DNA from: Chitinophaga qingshengii
Lineage (GTDB): Bacteria > Bacteroidota > Bacteroidia > Chitinophagales > Chitinophagaceae
DNA length: 64,000 bases
Assembly (NCBI RefSeq): GCF_014529935.1
Contig: NZ_JACVFC010000005.1
Location: 186,001-250,000, forward strand
Direction of reading: 5' to 3'
Below the pieces are notes generated by a model that was given only the letters and a program-made list of their open reading frames with translations, was not told the DNA's origin and ran no database searches. The position numbers were made by a program, and so were the translations under genes. This document shows, in pieces, positions 9,803 through 19,936 of the stretch (position 1 is its first letter; each line of letters opens with the position of its first letter).

Positions 9803-10741
9803 ATGAAGAAAGTCATTATCGCACTCAAAATTATCGGTGCCATAGGTATAACAGGCTTTTGGGGAAACAAGCGTTTTTTTTGTCTCTTTCTTTTCTACCT
9901 GGTAGCCGTTATCCTGGAAAAAATCATAAAATACAGGAGCAAAAGGGGAGAACCGGAGAAGCCGGTCAACTCACCGGTTCTTACGCACTACTATGTAAGT
10001 ATGTACTTAAGTTTGCTCAATCCCTTAAATATTATATTGTTGCTAAAGCAGCTGCTGGGGCAGCTGTATATCCTGGTGTTTTATGGCTACCGGTTACCGT
10101 CTCCATCGTCTTTCCGGAACAAGGTACAGTATAGGCTGCCCTTTAAAGGCGCCTGGGCGGTAGGCAGGGGAGGTGTTACTGCGGATACCTCCCATTCATG
10201 GGATATATATACGCAACGTTATGCCTACGACTTTTTTATGATGGATGATGCGCATAAACCCTGTAAAGATACCGGCAAACAACTGGACGATTACTACTGT
10301 TTTAACCAGGACGTTATCGCTCCTGCTGATGGTACAATCATATCGGTTAAAAACAACATCGCGGATTATAGCGGTGTGGGGGATCTTTCGGTGGACTGGA
10401 AGTCACCTGATTTCAGGGGAAACTTCGTCATCATCAAACACGCAGACCAGGAATACAGTTTTATTGCGCATTTTAGATGTGGCAGTATCAGCGTGAAAAA
10501 AGGAGATATCGTGAAACAGGGCCAGTTTATTGGAAAGTGCGGCAACAGCGGACATTCCACCATGCCGCACATTCATTTTCACCTGCAAAACAGCCGGCGG
10601 TTCTGGATCGCGCTCGGTTTACCGGTAGTATTCAATGATATTGTGATAAACGGTGTACAAAACACGGACGCCTATATTACCGGTAGTCAACTGGTAAGCA
10701 ATAACGCCTATTGTATACAATCATCGGACATGCCGGTATAA
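9803..10741 (+). CDS. Membrane-anchored M23-family (LytM-like) metallopeptidase
   Basis: The protein has 312 residues. There are two hydrophobic segments in the N-terminal 100 residues (RFFCLFLFYLVAVILEKI and LLNPLNIILLLKQLLGQLYILVFYG). The M23 domain follows: the first zinc ligands are His131 and Asp143 in HSWDIYTQRYAYDF, the core is VIAPADGTIISV and FIGKCGNSG, and PHIHFHL (His256, His258) closes the site. M23 enzymes cut peptidoglycan cross-bridges or glycine-rich peptides. The enzyme would be tethered in the inner membrane with its domain in the periplasm. It is divergent from the Crp-like gene. Confidence 0.85.
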   Translation: MKKVIIALKIIGAIGITGFWGNKRFFCLFLFYLVAVILEKIIKYRSKRGEPEKPVNSPVLTHYYVSMYLSLLNPLNIILLLKQLLGQLYILVFYGYRLPSPSSFRNKVQYRLPFKGAWAVGRGGVTADTSHSWDIYTQRYAYDFFMMDDAHKPCKDTGKQLDDYYCFNQDVIAPADGTIISVKNNIADYSGVGDLSVDWKSPDFRGNFVIIKHADQEYSFIAHFRCGSISVKKGDIVKQGQFIGKCGNSGHSTMPHIHFHLQNSRRFWIALGLPVVFNDIVINGVQNTDAYITGSQLVSNNAYCIQSSDMPV

Positions 10742-10777
10742 CGGAGTATTGTTCCTGAAATACCTTTGGGCGCCCGC

Positions 10778-10799
10778 AAAAAAACTGCTGATAGTGCAG
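10778..10799 (-). terminator. Rho-independent terminator of the OmpA-like gene
   Basis: Read on the minus strand, a CTGC stem, 7-nt loop and GCAG are followed by seven T residues, 12 bases after the stop of the OmpA-like gene. The stem is short, so its efficiency is uncertain. Confidence 0.55.
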
Positions 10800-10811
10800 G
10801 ATTCCGGTTAT

Positions 10812-12092
10812 TTATAATTTGATAAATTCTACTCTGCGGTTATTAGCCTTGCCCACTTCGGTGTTGTTATTATCGATCGGCTGTGTTTTGCCTTTGCCGT
10901 CTGTTTCCAACCGGGTTACATCGATACCGAAGTCTTTGTTTAATGCCGCTTTTACCGCGTCTGCGCGACGTTTGGACAGGTCGAGGTTTAGTTTGTCGTT
11001 GCCATCTGCATCAGTATGACCTACAATTTTAACCCGTACGGCTGCATTCTCTGTCAGCACGTTGGCAATGTCTTTTAACGCACCATAAGATTCCGCTTTG
11101 ATCCGGTCGCTGTTGGTATCGAAGAGAATGCCATGGGAGACGAATTTGCCTTCGGTGATCAGTTTGTTGCGGGTATCGGGAGCGCCTACTGCCAGGGTGA
11201 TATTACTGATGTAGAAGGTGCCATCCTGTTTGTCGTAGTCCGGTGCATAGGCGGCAAATGCCAGTGTGTTGAGCACAGCGCTGGCATCCAGTGCGCGTGG
11301 GAGGTCTACGATTTTGGTGCTGTCAAGATATACGCGTACCCGTTGTTTCTGCCGCCAGATAGATACCCGTACATAGTTTTTCTTTGGTACGTTGAATACA
11401 GGCAAACCATTGATCGTATTGCTGCCGATCACATTGGAGGAATAACGGAGGTAACCGTCGCCGGAATGTTTGGGTGCAAGCGATACTTTAAAGGAGGGAG
11501 ACATAATGTGGTTGTCGGTACCGAGGTCAAATTTTTCGTCGGCACTCGCCGCTTTCAGCAGACTCACGGTCAGGTTGCCGATACCGGCAATACCGTTGCT
11601 GGCCATTACATCTACCTGTAGGGTGAAGTTGTCGGGGAAGTTGCTGGTCAGGTATTCCGGGTAAAAAACACCGTCCTGTTTGATGGCCAGCCATTTACCC
11701 GGACGGTTGCTTACTGTCACCACTTCCGCACCGGAACGGGTATTCCACTGGGCCGGAAATTCACCTACAGCATCCTGGGCAAAATTCTCCTGCATGATAA
11801 TTTTTTCACCGGGTACAAAGTCAAACCGGGAATAGGACCTGATATCAGTATTGGCAACAGCGCCCTCATTGCCATTGTTCGTATTGCCCGAAGAAGTGGT
11901 GGACGTCGTCGTATTGCCGGAACCGTTAGTGTTTTCTTCACTCTTCTTTTTAGGAGCCGTGGCATTGTCAATCGTCTGGTCTATCTTTTCGTTGACTTTC
12001 TGCTGAACTTTATTTTTGATACGGTCAAAAAGCTGGGCTTGCGTAGTGCCCGCCCATGCACTGATACCGAGTAGCAGGAATACCTTTTTCAT
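10812..12092 (-). CDS. OmpA-family outer-membrane/periplasmic protein
   Basis: The protein has 426 residues from MKKVFLLLGISAWAGTTQAQ, a clear signal peptide. A short basic helix region (LFDRIKNKVQQKVNEKID) leads into an Asn/Thr/Ser/Gly linker, then a concanavalin-like beta domain of about 200 residues (FAQDAVGEFPAQWNTRSG...). The C-terminal OmpA domain (GILFDTNSDRIKAESYGALKDI, KIVGHTDADGNDKLN, LSKRRADAV, NRRVEFIKL) binds peptidoglycan. Such proteins tie the outer membrane to the wall. A second ATG 48 bases upstream (12140) exists but would put 16 extra residues before the signal peptide. Confidence 0.88.
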   Translation of the reverse strand: MKKVFLLLGISAWAGTTQAQLFDRIKNKVQQKVNEKIDQTIDNATAPKKKSEENTNGSGNTTTSTTSSGNTNNGNEGAVANTDIRSYSRFDFVPGEKIIMQENFAQDAVGEFPAQWNTRSGAEVVTVSNRPGKWLAIKQDGVFYPEYLTSNFPDNFTLQVDVMASNGIAGIGNLTVSLLKAASADEKFDLGTDNHIMSPSFKVSLAPKHSGDGYLRYSSNVIGSNTINGLPVFNVPKKNYVRVSIWRQKQRVRVYLDSTKIVDLPRALDASAVLNTLAFAAYAPDYDKQDGTFYISNITLAVGAPDTRNKLITEGKFVSHGILFDTNSDRIKAESYGALKDIANVLTENAAVRVKIVGHTDADGNDKLNLDLSKRRADAVKAALNKDFGIDVTRLETDGKGKTQPIDNNNTEVGKANNRRVEFIKL

Positions 12093-12237
12093 AATTAACA
12101 ACAAAGATGGTTCTGAAATAATGGATAAAATGCCCTGCAAGGTAATTATGTTTGGCGGTTCCTGCCGACAGAAAGATGTTATTTTTTTTGAAAGCAGGGT
12201 TATATTTAGGAATAGGAAATGCTTTTAATCATTGTTT

Positions 12238-12732
12238 ATGTTGATAATAAGACACTTTTTGATAGTCCTGCTGTTAGCGACCGGACTGAATGCCGTAGGC
12301 CAACAAAAGCCGGCCGTGAAGGTTTCCGGGGAAGTTACCCACCCACTAACCCTTTATCCGGAAAACCTGCGCCAGATGAAACGTACTACGGTCGCACTGA
12401 AAGACCATGAAGGTAACGAACGCGCCTATACGGGCGTACCGGTACAGGAAATCCTGGAACAGGCGGGTGTCACCACGGGAAAAACATTAAAGGGGAAAAA
12501 TCTCCGTAAATACCTGCTGGTACGCTGCGCAGATGGGTATGAAGTACTGTTCTCACTTGCTGAACTGGACAGTGCTTTCACCGATAAGGTAGTTATCCTG
12601 GCAGATGAATCCGGCGGACAACCGCTGCCCGCCGGAAAAGGGCCTTTCAGACTGGTGGTACCCGGAGAGAAAAAGCCTGCCCGCAGCAGTTTCCAGGTAA
12701 CGGATATGATCGTAGGTTTCGCGAGGGACTAA
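12238..12732 (+). CDS. Periplasmic molybdopterin-binding-fold protein (sulfite-oxidase-like domain)
   Basis: The protein has 164 residues with signal peptide MLIIRHFLIVLLLATGLNAVGQQ. The rest matches the small stand-alone oxidoreductase molybdopterin-binding fold (VKVSGEVTHPLTLYPENLRQM, YTGVPVQEILEQAG, VRCADGYEVLFSLAELD, GPFRLVVPGEKKPARS). No cysteine in a cofactor-coordinating position is visible, so enzymatic activity is doubtful. It may bind the pterin or be a structural relative. It converges on the large glycosidase gene with one base between the two stops. Confidence 0.75.
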   Translation: MLIIRHFLIVLLLATGLNAVGQQKPAVKVSGEVTHPLTLYPENLRQMKRTTVALKDHEGNERAYTGVPVQEILEQAGVTTGKTLKGKNLRKYLLVRCADGYEVLFSLAELDSAFTDKVVILADESGGQPLPAGKGPFRLVVPGEKKPARSSFQVTDMIVGFARD

Positions 12733-12733
12733 A

Positions 12734-15700
12734 CTACTTTTCTACACCAAACTCTACTTCATTGGACCAGTGCACTTTCCAGTCGGGATGAAAGGCACGG
12801 GCATTTTGTTTGGACACGCTTCGTTCTTTGGCCAGTTCCATACAGCTGCCAGGGGCGCCGTTATCATTCACCCGGAAGGAAAGTTTTATCCGCTCACCAT
12901 TGTCAACAGCTGCTTTTACATCGGGTATCTCTTCCCAGGGGATAGCGCATTCGGTGATGACGGTATTGCCTTCCCGGCGAATCACCAGTTTACCTTTGGT
13001 AACGGGTCCCTCCTTATCGGATTTCGGCTGCCTCGGGAAAAAGTGTTTCCGGTTAAGCCCCGGTACCAGTAACCGCCATATTTCGGTACCACCGCCATAT
13101 TGCGCGGCTACGGGGTTAAAGGCATATTCATAGTCGGTACATTTATAGCCGGTATAGCGGGGCATGGTACCCGGGGGATTGGCCAGCATACCGTCTTTAC
13201 CTTCGGGGATCACGTTAAAGGCCAGTAATACGTTGTCATACGAATACCCTAATCCTGAGTTATCCGGTGTGACCGGATTTTTCTGATAGGTATAATGCCG
13301 TACACCGGCCGGCCATATCAGGGGTTCTTTCATCTCTTTGTGGGCGGGTGCCAGGGTAACGCCTGCGGGCAGGGCGGGGCCGGCGCCCACAATATAATGT
13401 CCTGACGCGCCATAGACGTTTTTCCAGTTGCCTCGGGTATCAAAATCTTCTTTTACAAAAATGCTGTCGGATGTTGGCTTGTCAAACATCAGCGCGGCCA
13501 GTTTGGGTGTATACCACCAGGCGTTGGCATGCAGAATGACACGTATATCGCCTTCCAGGCGCAGCACTTCCCAGGCGCCGCCCCAGAGGTTGGTGAGGGT
13601 ACGGCGGAACAGGTATTGCCGGGTTTTGTTGTCATACACTTCCAGGCGCAGGGAAGATACTTTCAGCGAGGGCAGATACAAAGCTACCTGCGTTGGCTGC
13701 GGCAGATGCAGGTCCACTCCGAAGGAATTGGTATTGTCGCCGCTTTCCCAATAGTGCAGGATACGGCCGTTGCCTTCCGGTAATTGCAGTGCAGCGGCGT
13801 CTGTGGCGGGGGCGCTGTTTTCCTTGATCACAAGCGACTGCTGCATGTCCAGGATATAAGCGGTATCGGGATAAAAGAACTCGTCATCGGGGCGCTGCGC
13901 AAAACGATAGGTTCCCGGATGAGGCGTGCTGTCGGCCACCTTGGCGGCGAAGTAGAAATAACGATCGTCATGGGCAAAGTACCCGTTGGCATACCCGTTG
14001 GCGTTAGTATCGAAGTTTTTGAACGGGTACCAGGCTGCTTCGGTAACACTCACCTCGGCGGCGCCTTTGCTGCTGACGGTTTGCGGCAGGGCATCCTTCC
14101 AGTCATCCAGCCGGCCATCTACGTTGATGCGTAGCCGGGAGATAACGTTCACGTGCATATCTTCATAATGAGTAGCCATCCCGTCCGTGCCGGCATTAAA
14201 ATGCACCGCAAGCGGATAGGTATTGTTGGCGGCGGCTATACCGCCGGTGATCTTCACCGGAATGGTACGGGTTTCATGCGGTGCAAGGGAAACGGTATCG
14301 GGGGCGGATACACGCAGTCCCTGTAAGGTAACGGCCAGCTTTCCTTTGACCGGGCGGTTCAAAATATTGGTCAGCTGTAAACGCATCACGGACGATGAGG
14401 AAATGCGGGAGGTCATGTCTTTGGCGATGATCTCCACAGGCGCGTAACCTTCTATACGGGCGGCTTTTACCGCAGCCAGCAGTTTGTTGAAGGAGCCTTT
14501 GGAACCGTCGGTACGCAGGTAATAACCCTGACTGTTGAGTGGTATCTCCAGCTGATCGTTAGCCGGGGCAATAGGGTTACCATAAAAATCATACAACCGG
14601 AGATAGGCCGCCGCAGGCAGTATCATGCGGCCGCCGCTAAGCGGACGGTATTTCAGCAATTCCTGTTGCAGACTGTCGGCCTGCGGACTACCGGCGGCAA
14701 TGGCGGCCCTGATCTTTTCTTTATCAGTCACTTCATTAAGTCCTCTTACGCCGCGAAACAACACCCTCTCCGGACCAAAAGCTTCCCCGATATCACCGCT
14801 GATGACAACTGTACCGTCATCCGGACGCTGTGGTGCATCAAACACCATCACCCAGGGCAGTCCGTTGGTAAACAGCAGCTGCCGGAAATCACGTTCGCCT
14901 ACCAGGTGCTGTACTGCGCCCAGGGCGGCGGCCTGAGACCAGGTGTCGGGAATACGGGTAATGGTTTTGGTTCCTTCGGGCGTCCGTACGGACTGGGTGA
15001 AATGTTCGCTGCCCCGGCCGCCGCTATACATGTAACCGGCGTATATGCCCATGGAACGGTCGTAACCGGAGGAGCGGTTGGTGGCAACGGTAAGGCCTAT
15101 ACGATCATCCGTATTGCCCACCCAGCTTTCTGTATCCCAGATCTTCACACGGCCCCTGGACGATTGGCGGTTAACCCACTCCGGATAAATGGCCGGCGAT
15201 TCCATACCCTGGTAGTGGATAGAGCAGAAATCGAAAACAGGCAGGAAAGTCATTTTGCCGTCGGCAAAAAGTTTATCCCAGGCGTTGGAATTAGAGTCGC
15301 CGCCGCCTACCAATACGTCAGCCCCTTTTTTACGCGCATCCAGTACGGCCTTGGCCATTACGCTGTATATCTCCCGGTAGCGCAAAATGTCTGACTGCCA
15401 GCCGGAGATAGAGGCGCCCTCCCAGGGCTCGTTCCATAACGATACGGCTGTCACCGGTCCTTTAGGCCAGCCGTATTGGGTACACAGGCGGTTGACGAAC
15501 AATTGGAAATCGGCATCGGACGAAGGGGCCCATACAAAATCCTGTTTGGTCTTTTTCATCACGTGATTGGAGTCCAGGAAGGAGCGCGGCATGCCCAGCG
15601 GCAAAGGTGCTGTGCCGGCGCCAAACATCAGCAGGATGGTAATATTTTTGGATTGGTACTCTTTAATTTTGGCATCCAGTTCGCGCATTTTCTGCGTATA

Positions 15701-16312
15701 GTCCGGTGCGTTAGTAGGCGTGTAATCTACGCCCATACGGATAGCCTGCACGCCTACACGCTGCAGGAAACCGGCGCCCATATCATCGAGCGATTGTTTG
15801 GGATACTGCAGCCGTTGCGGGTTGGCGGCGAAAGTGCGTACCAGGCTGGTGATCATTCTCCGGCCATATTTACCCAGGTCCATCACCAGGGCATACCCGC
15901 CAAAACGGGCGGGTATGCTGGGTAAATGTTCAAGATTGAGATAACCGCCGGCGGGAATATTAACCGTCACCGGCGTGCTGGTTACCGGGCCATGGGAGAT
16001 CATTTCGGGCAGCCAGATGTCGCCAGGCATGCCACGGGTGCCATAAGGGATCATTTCAATATGGCCGGTGGTTACCATCGGCTCGTTCAGCCGGTTCACT
16101 ACCTGTAACGTATAGGAAGGTTGTTCACCCGGCCACAATACGTTACTGGGACAGGAAGCCCGTATCACGCTCACATCATAGTCATAATGACGCTGGTTGG
16201 TTTTTACCCCCAGTACATCTTCATAGTGTACCCAGTCGGCCGGCGCTTTCATTTGTGCCATACCGTTATACCCGCTGCCGATCAACAGCCCGAGTATCCA
16301 TAAATATTTCAT
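12734..16312 (-). CDS. Very large secreted clan GH-A-like glycoside hydrolase with C-terminal CBM9-like modules
   Basis: The protein has 1192 residues with a signal peptide ending GMAQ. A beta-sandwich covers about residues 30-160. A TIM-barrel region follows (about 165-470) in which SLWNEPWEG gives a probable acid/base Glu295 after Asn294. KIWDTESWVG gives a probable nucleophile Glu395, 100 residues later, as in clan GH-A enzymes (GH5, GH39 and relatives). Further beta domains follow. The last 450 residues hold VDGRLDDWKDALP and DDRYFYFAAKVAD, features of CBM9/DOMON-like sugar-binding domains, resumed near the end by ITECAIPWEEI and LSFRVNDNG. It is the last gene of the sigma/FecR/SusC/SusD locus, 14 bases after the propeller gene, so it probably acts on the same glycan. 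The GH family is not certain. Confidence 0.82.
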   Translation of the reverse strand: MKYLWILGLLIGSGYNGMAQMKAPADWVHYEDVLGVKTNQRHYDYDVSVIRASCPSNVLWPGEQPSYTLQVVNRLNEPMVTTGHIEMIPYGTRGMPGDIWLPEMISHGPVTSTPVTVNIPAGGYLNLEHLPSIPARFGGYALVMDLGKYGRRMITSLVRTFAANPQRLQYPKQSLDDMGAGFLQRVGVQAIRMGVDYTPTNAPDYTQKMRELDAKIKEYQSKNITILLMFGAGTAPLPLGMPRSFLDSNHVMKKTKQDFVWAPSSDADFQLFVNRLCTQYGWPKGPVTAVSLWNEPWEGASISGWQSDILRYREIYSVMAKAVLDARKKGADVLVGGGDSNSNAWDKLFADGKMTFLPVFDFCSIHYQGMESPAIYPEWVNRQSSRGRVKIWDTESWVGNTDDRIGLTVATNRSSGYDRSMGIYAGYMYSGGRGSEHFTQSVRTPEGTKTITRIPDTWSQAAALGAVQHLVGERDFRQLLFTNGLPWVMVFDAPQRPDDGTVVISGDIGEAFGPERVLFRGVRGLNEVTDKEKIRAAIAAGSPQADSLQQELLKYRPLSGGRMILPAAAYLRLYDFYGNPIAPANDQLEIPLNSQGYYLRTDGSKGSFNKLLAAVKAARIEGYAPVEIIAKDMTSRISSSSVMRLQLTNILNRPVKGKLAVTLQGLRVSAPDTVSLAPHETRTIPVKITGGIAAANNTYPLAVHFNAGTDGMATHYEDMHVNVISRLRINVDGRLDDWKDALPQTVSSKGAAEVSVTEAAWYPFKNFDTNANGYANGYFAHDDRYFYFAAKVADSTPHPGTYRFAQRPDDEFFYPDTAYILDMQQSLVIKENSAPATDAAALQLPEGNGRILHYWESGDNTNSFGVDLHLPQPTQVALYLPSLKVSSLRLEVYDNKTRQYLFRRTLTNLWGGAWEVLRLEGDIRVILHANAWWYTPKLAALMFDKPTSDSIFVKEDFDTRGNWKNVYGASGHYIVGAGPALPAGVTLAPAHKEMKEPLIWPAGVRHYTYQKNPVTPDNSGLGYSYDNVLLAFNVIPEGKDGMLANPPGTMPRYTGYKCTDYEYAFNPVAAQYGGGTEIWRLLVPGLNRKHFFPRQPKSDKEGPVTKGKLVIRREGNTVITECAIPWEEIPDVKAAVDNGERIKLSFRVNDNGAPGSCMELAKERSVSKQNARAFHPDWKVHWSNEVEFGVEK

Positions 16313-16326
16313 TCCTTTTTACTTTT

Positions 16327-18498
16327 TTATAGCTTGATGAATTTCTGTTGGCCGAGTACCTTACGACTGGCAGCATCCATGATGCGCAATACATAGGAAC
16401 CTGGCATTAAACCAGCCACATCGGCCTGCATTTGGCCCTGGCCGTTGGCTTGCATGGTTTTGACGGTTTTTCCGGAAAAATCAAAAATGTCGAGTGTATA
16501 ACCTTTGGCAGCTGTTTGTTTCAGGTCTATGTACAGTGTTTTGTCCACCGGATTGGGAAATATCCTGAAACCGGCATTGGCATTCCTCGAAACGAGTGTA
16601 GCCGTAGCTGTTGTAACACTATCGGACGTAGCCGGCGCGGTGGCGGGCGTCCAGCGGTACAGCACTACCTTGTTGGCATTGTAGTCGTCTTTGGTGATCA
16701 GGTATTCTCCGGTACTGCGGTGATATGCTTTGATACCATATTGGGAATCCACATCGTTGCCTACGTATACAGCCGGATTGCTGGTGTTCATGGTAAGTAC
16801 CAGTGCGCCGGTACTCAGGTCGAACACATCGATATCGGGAATGGCGTAGTAACCCACAAAAAGATAGTTACCGGCAGCCGACATGGATTTGGCCTGTGCA
16901 CGGCTCAGCGTAATCACCAGGTTAGGAGTGCGGTTTCCCGCTTTCCAGCCACGGTATACTTCTATCCGGTTGCCAATCAGCGTCCAGTCTGTATTGCCAC
17001 CGGCCAGCACCATCATATCGCTGGCGGGAACATATTCGATCCTGTTCAGCCGCGCAATAGACGCGGGTGTTGGCGTAGATACCACCGGACCATATATAGG
17101 TTTGCCGTTGGCTGCAAAGCCCGTCAGCGGATAATGCTGGATAGCATCTGTCTTATCCTGCGAAATCCAGATATCCCCGATGGAATCCAGGCAGAAACCA
17201 TTGCGTACTTTGCTGATGGTGTCATTTGGGATAGCGATGTAACCATCGGTCGCTTCATTGAAATAATAGGTATAAAATATATCGGCATTCTGGTTGCAGG
17301 CGATGAGGATCTTGTGCCCGCCCACGTTTGCCAGGTGTCCGAAATGTTCGCCACGCGCATGGTCCGTCATCTGTATACGGGCATCCAGCGGGTAGCGGTA
17401 CGGGTCTACGGTGTTGGCTACATAAGTGCCGCCATCGGTACCGGTGTAGGAATAGATGATGTTACCGCTGTAAAAATAAGTCCCGTCGCTGCCGGCATCG
17501 GCGGAGGCGTTGCCTTCGAAGTTGAGCGCCTGGAGCGTCCACAGGAGATTACCGGCATTGTTGTAGCAATGAATGTCTGTAGCGCCGTTTCGGCCCAGGT
17601 CCCAGGTGCCTCCCCAGGGATTGTTGAGTACGTACAGGTTACCGGCGGCATCGCGGCTGATACCTGCTACACGGGTAAACCGTTTATCGCCCGTGGCGCC
17701 CCTGATACCGCTGCTCTGGTTCAGGTAACCTCCCTGCACGCCAAATGTGCCGGACAGTACAGGCGTTCCCGTTAGGTTGCCGTAGATTTTGATCTGCATA
17801 TCCGGTCCCTGGTCGCCGATCAACAGCTGGCCCCGGATACTATCGGCATATAATGCGGACGGCCTTGCGCTGGCGCCCAGTGAGATGGTAGTTCCCGCTA
17901 CGCCGGTAGTATCGAAACTCAGCACTTTGCCCTGGTAACGCTGCGCTACCCATAGCCGGCCGCTGCTGTCTATGGCTACTGCGCCCGGACCGGCCACCGG
18001 CCACTGCCGCAACTGTACGCCGCCGGTAGTGAAAACAACAATACGGTTTCCACTGGAATCGGCTACGTATACACGTCCTGCTGATACGGCAATGCCGCCA
18101 ATAACGTCGCCGGTGGTGCCGGCGCTGGCAGCAAACAACAGGTCGCGCACTTTGGTGGCGCGGTTGTAACGGCCTACTTTGCCACCATTAGGCGTTTGCT
18201 GGGCGGTGAAAATATAAGTGGCATCACCTCCTATAGCACTGCCCTGCGATTCTTTGTTACCGCCCATAGAGCCCAGTGTGGCGCCGTTCTGGTAAATGCC
18301 GATGTTGCGGCCTTTTTCGTCCCACATGGCAGCGGTATATACCACACCCTGCGGCGATACCCACATGGAACGGGCGCAGTTGCCGACATGGTTGTTCACA
18401 TCGGAAAAATTGTTGCCCATCCAGGTGGTGGTATACTGGCCGTAGCTGCTGGCAAAAGCCAGCAGCAAGCCTGATAATACGGTAGATGTTTTTTTCAT
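16327..18498 (-). CDS. T9SS-exported beta-propeller protein (NHL-like repeats)
   Basis: The protein has 723 residues with signal peptide MKKTSTVLSGLLLAFASSYGQ. The body shows repeated blades of the NHL/SMP-30 type (IGGIAVSAGRVYVADSSGNRIVVF, GAVAIDSSGRLWVAQRYQGKVLSFD, VAGISRDAAGNLYVLNNPWGG). The final 75 residues (FRIFPNPVDKTLYIDL, DIFDFSGKTVKTM, PGSYVLRIMD, QKFIKL) are a type A C-terminal sorting domain for the type IX secretion system, so the protein should be released or attached at the cell surface. Position between susD-like and glycosidase genes suggests a role in glycan binding or breakdown (some propellers are lyases). No catalytic residues can be assigned. Confidence 0.85.
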   Translation of the reverse strand: MKKTSTVLSGLLLAFASSYGQYTTTWMGNNFSDVNNHVGNCARSMWVSPQGVVYTAAMWDEKGRNIGIYQNGATLGSMGGNKESQGSAIGGDATYIFTAQQTPNGGKVGRYNRATKVRDLLFAASAGTTGDVIGGIAVSAGRVYVADSSGNRIVVFTTGGVQLRQWPVAGPGAVAIDSSGRLWVAQRYQGKVLSFDTTGVAGTTISLGASARPSALYADSIRGQLLIGDQGPDMQIKIYGNLTGTPVLSGTFGVQGGYLNQSSGIRGATGDKRFTRVAGISRDAAGNLYVLNNPWGGTWDLGRNGATDIHCYNNAGNLLWTLQALNFEGNASADAGSDGTYFYSGNIIYSYTGTDGGTYVANTVDPYRYPLDARIQMTDHARGEHFGHLANVGGHKILIACNQNADIFYTYYFNEATDGYIAIPNDTISKVRNGFCLDSIGDIWISQDKTDAIQHYPLTGFAANGKPIYGPVVSTPTPASIARLNRIEYVPASDMMVLAGGNTDWTLIGNRIEVYRGWKAGNRTPNLVITLSRAQAKSMSAAGNYLFVGYYAIPDIDVFDLSTGALVLTMNTSNPAVYVGNDVDSQYGIKAYHRSTGEYLITKDDYNANKVVLYRWTPATAPATSDSVTTATATLVSRNANAGFRIFPNPVDKTLYIDLKQTAAKGYTLDIFDFSGKTVKTMQANGQGQMQADVAGLMPGSYVLRIMDAASRKVLGQQKFIKL

Positions 18499-18530
18499 AT
18501 AGATGGAGTTTGAGGGTGAAAAGCATATGC

Positions 18531-19925
18531 TTAGTAGCCGTGGTTCTGCTGCAAACGCGGGTTACGTCCCAGCTCCCGCAGCGGGATAGGCCACAGCGTC
18601 TGATCGGTGCTGATGCCCAGTACGGCGGTAGCGCGACCGGTACGTGCCAAATCATAGAAACGATGGCCTTCAAAAGCCAGTTCCTTCAACCGCTCGGTTT
18701 CTATGGCAACGGTGAGGTCGGCAGCCGTTTCGCCGGCCTGTGGAAAATCGTAGGCGGAAGGAGCAGTGGTAGGTTGACCATAGGCACGGCGACGGATGAT
18801 ATTCAACATTTCAACGGCATCAGCATAATTACCCAGCTTATCCAGCGCTTCGGCTCTCACTAAGATGATATCTGCCAATCGCAAAGCAATGATATTTGGC
18901 TCGGTACCATTGGTAAGCCGGATGAATTTGCAGACATAATTCACCGGGGTAGTGCCGGCGGAAGTGCCGACGGTAGCGCTTTTACGGATATCGCCGGTGG
19001 GGTAGAGGCTCATCATCTTACTGGTAGGCGTTACCTGGTAGCCGCCGGTCTGCTGACCGGCAGGGATACCGTTAACGGGCATATAAAAACTATACAAACC
19101 ATTCGCCTGCGCCGAAGAGCTGACATATTGTATTTCAAAAATAGACTCAGTGCTGTTTTTACCGCTGACGGTAAACATATTATTATACGCTATAGCGCCA
19201 TTCACCAACGCATACACGGTGCTGTTCATCACATCCTGCGCTTTAACAGCGGCGGAGTCATACTTTTTGATGCTGAGGTAAGCCTTAGCCAGCAAAGCTT
19301 TGGCGGTACCCTGCGTGGCGCGCCCACGGGTATCTGCCCCGGTAGGGTAACTGGTAGGTAACGAAGATTCCGCGATGCTCAGATCGGCGATGATCTGCTG
19401 AAAAACTACGTCCACGGGTGAACGCTCAATCGTGAAATCCGCGTTGAAGGAGTTGTACGGCTGCGTTACCAGCGGCACGGGACCGTAAGCCTTGATCAGG
19501 TTGAAATAAAAATAGGCCCGCAGGAAACGCGCTTCTCCCAGCAATTCCTGTTTACGGTTGCCGGTAAAAAGACTGTCTCTCATACCCGGCACATTTTTCA
19601 GCAGATCATTGGCCCTGCCAATGCCGGTATAGTTGTTCTGCCAGTAGGAAGCAACGATGGGATTGTCCACCGGGATACCATGCTGGCTAAACGGTGCATA
19701 GTTGATCAGCAACGCAGTGGCGGCGTCGGAGGCGGCGTCAAAGGCGAGCGGGAACTGCTGCGCAAGGCTCTGCACTGCCGGATAAATGCCCACGGCGGCG
19801 CTTTCTGCATCGGCGGCGGTAAGCCAGAAGTTGTCTTCTGCAATGGTGTATTCCGGCGTCTGGTCCAATACTTTGGTGCAGGAAGCAAAGGCTATAGCGA
19901 GTAAAAAGATGCCTGTTTTTTTCAT
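18531..19925 (-). CDS. SusD/RagB-family glycan-binding lipoprotein
   Basis: The protein has 464 residues. A lipoprotein signal peptide ends at Cys16 (LLAIAFASC). The SusD N-terminal signature follows (TPEYTIAEDNFWLTAADAESAAVGIY), then the TPR-like helices (LLGEARFLRAYFYFNLIKAYGPVPLVT, AKALLAKAYLSIKKYDSA). The C-terminal RagB part is seen in IIALRLADIILVRAEALDKLG, IETERLKELAFEGHRFYDLART and LWPIPLRELGRNP. SusD acts as the lid and substrate-binding partner of SusC on the cell surface. The gene lies 11 bases downstream of its SusC. Confidence 0.96.
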   Translation of the reverse strand: MKKTGIFLLAIAFASCTKVLDQTPEYTIAEDNFWLTAADAESAAVGIYPAVQSLAQQFPLAFDAASDAATALLINYAPFSQHGIPVDNPIVASYWQNNYTGIGRANDLLKNVPGMRDSLFTGNRKQELLGEARFLRAYFYFNLIKAYGPVPLVTQPYNSFNADFTIERSPVDVVFQQIIADLSIAESSLPTSYPTGADTRGRATQGTAKALLAKAYLSIKKYDSAAVKAQDVMNSTVYALVNGAIAYNNMFTVSGKNSTESIFEIQYVSSSAQANGLYSFYMPVNGIPAGQQTGGYQVTPTSKMMSLYPTGDIRKSATVGTSAGTTPVNYVCKFIRLTNGTEPNIIALRLADIILVRAEALDKLGNYADAVEMLNIIRRRAYGQPTTAPSAYDFPQAGETAADLTVAIETERLKELAFEGHRFYDLARTGRATAVLGISTDQTLWPIPLRELGRNPRLQQNHGY

Positions 19926-19936
19926 GTCTGGTCGCT

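Noticed and set aside
16432..17775. Open frame of 447 codons on the plus strand inside the propeller gene
   Set aside because: It lies fully antisense to a protein with clear signal peptide, blades and T9SS domain; the translated product shows no domain.
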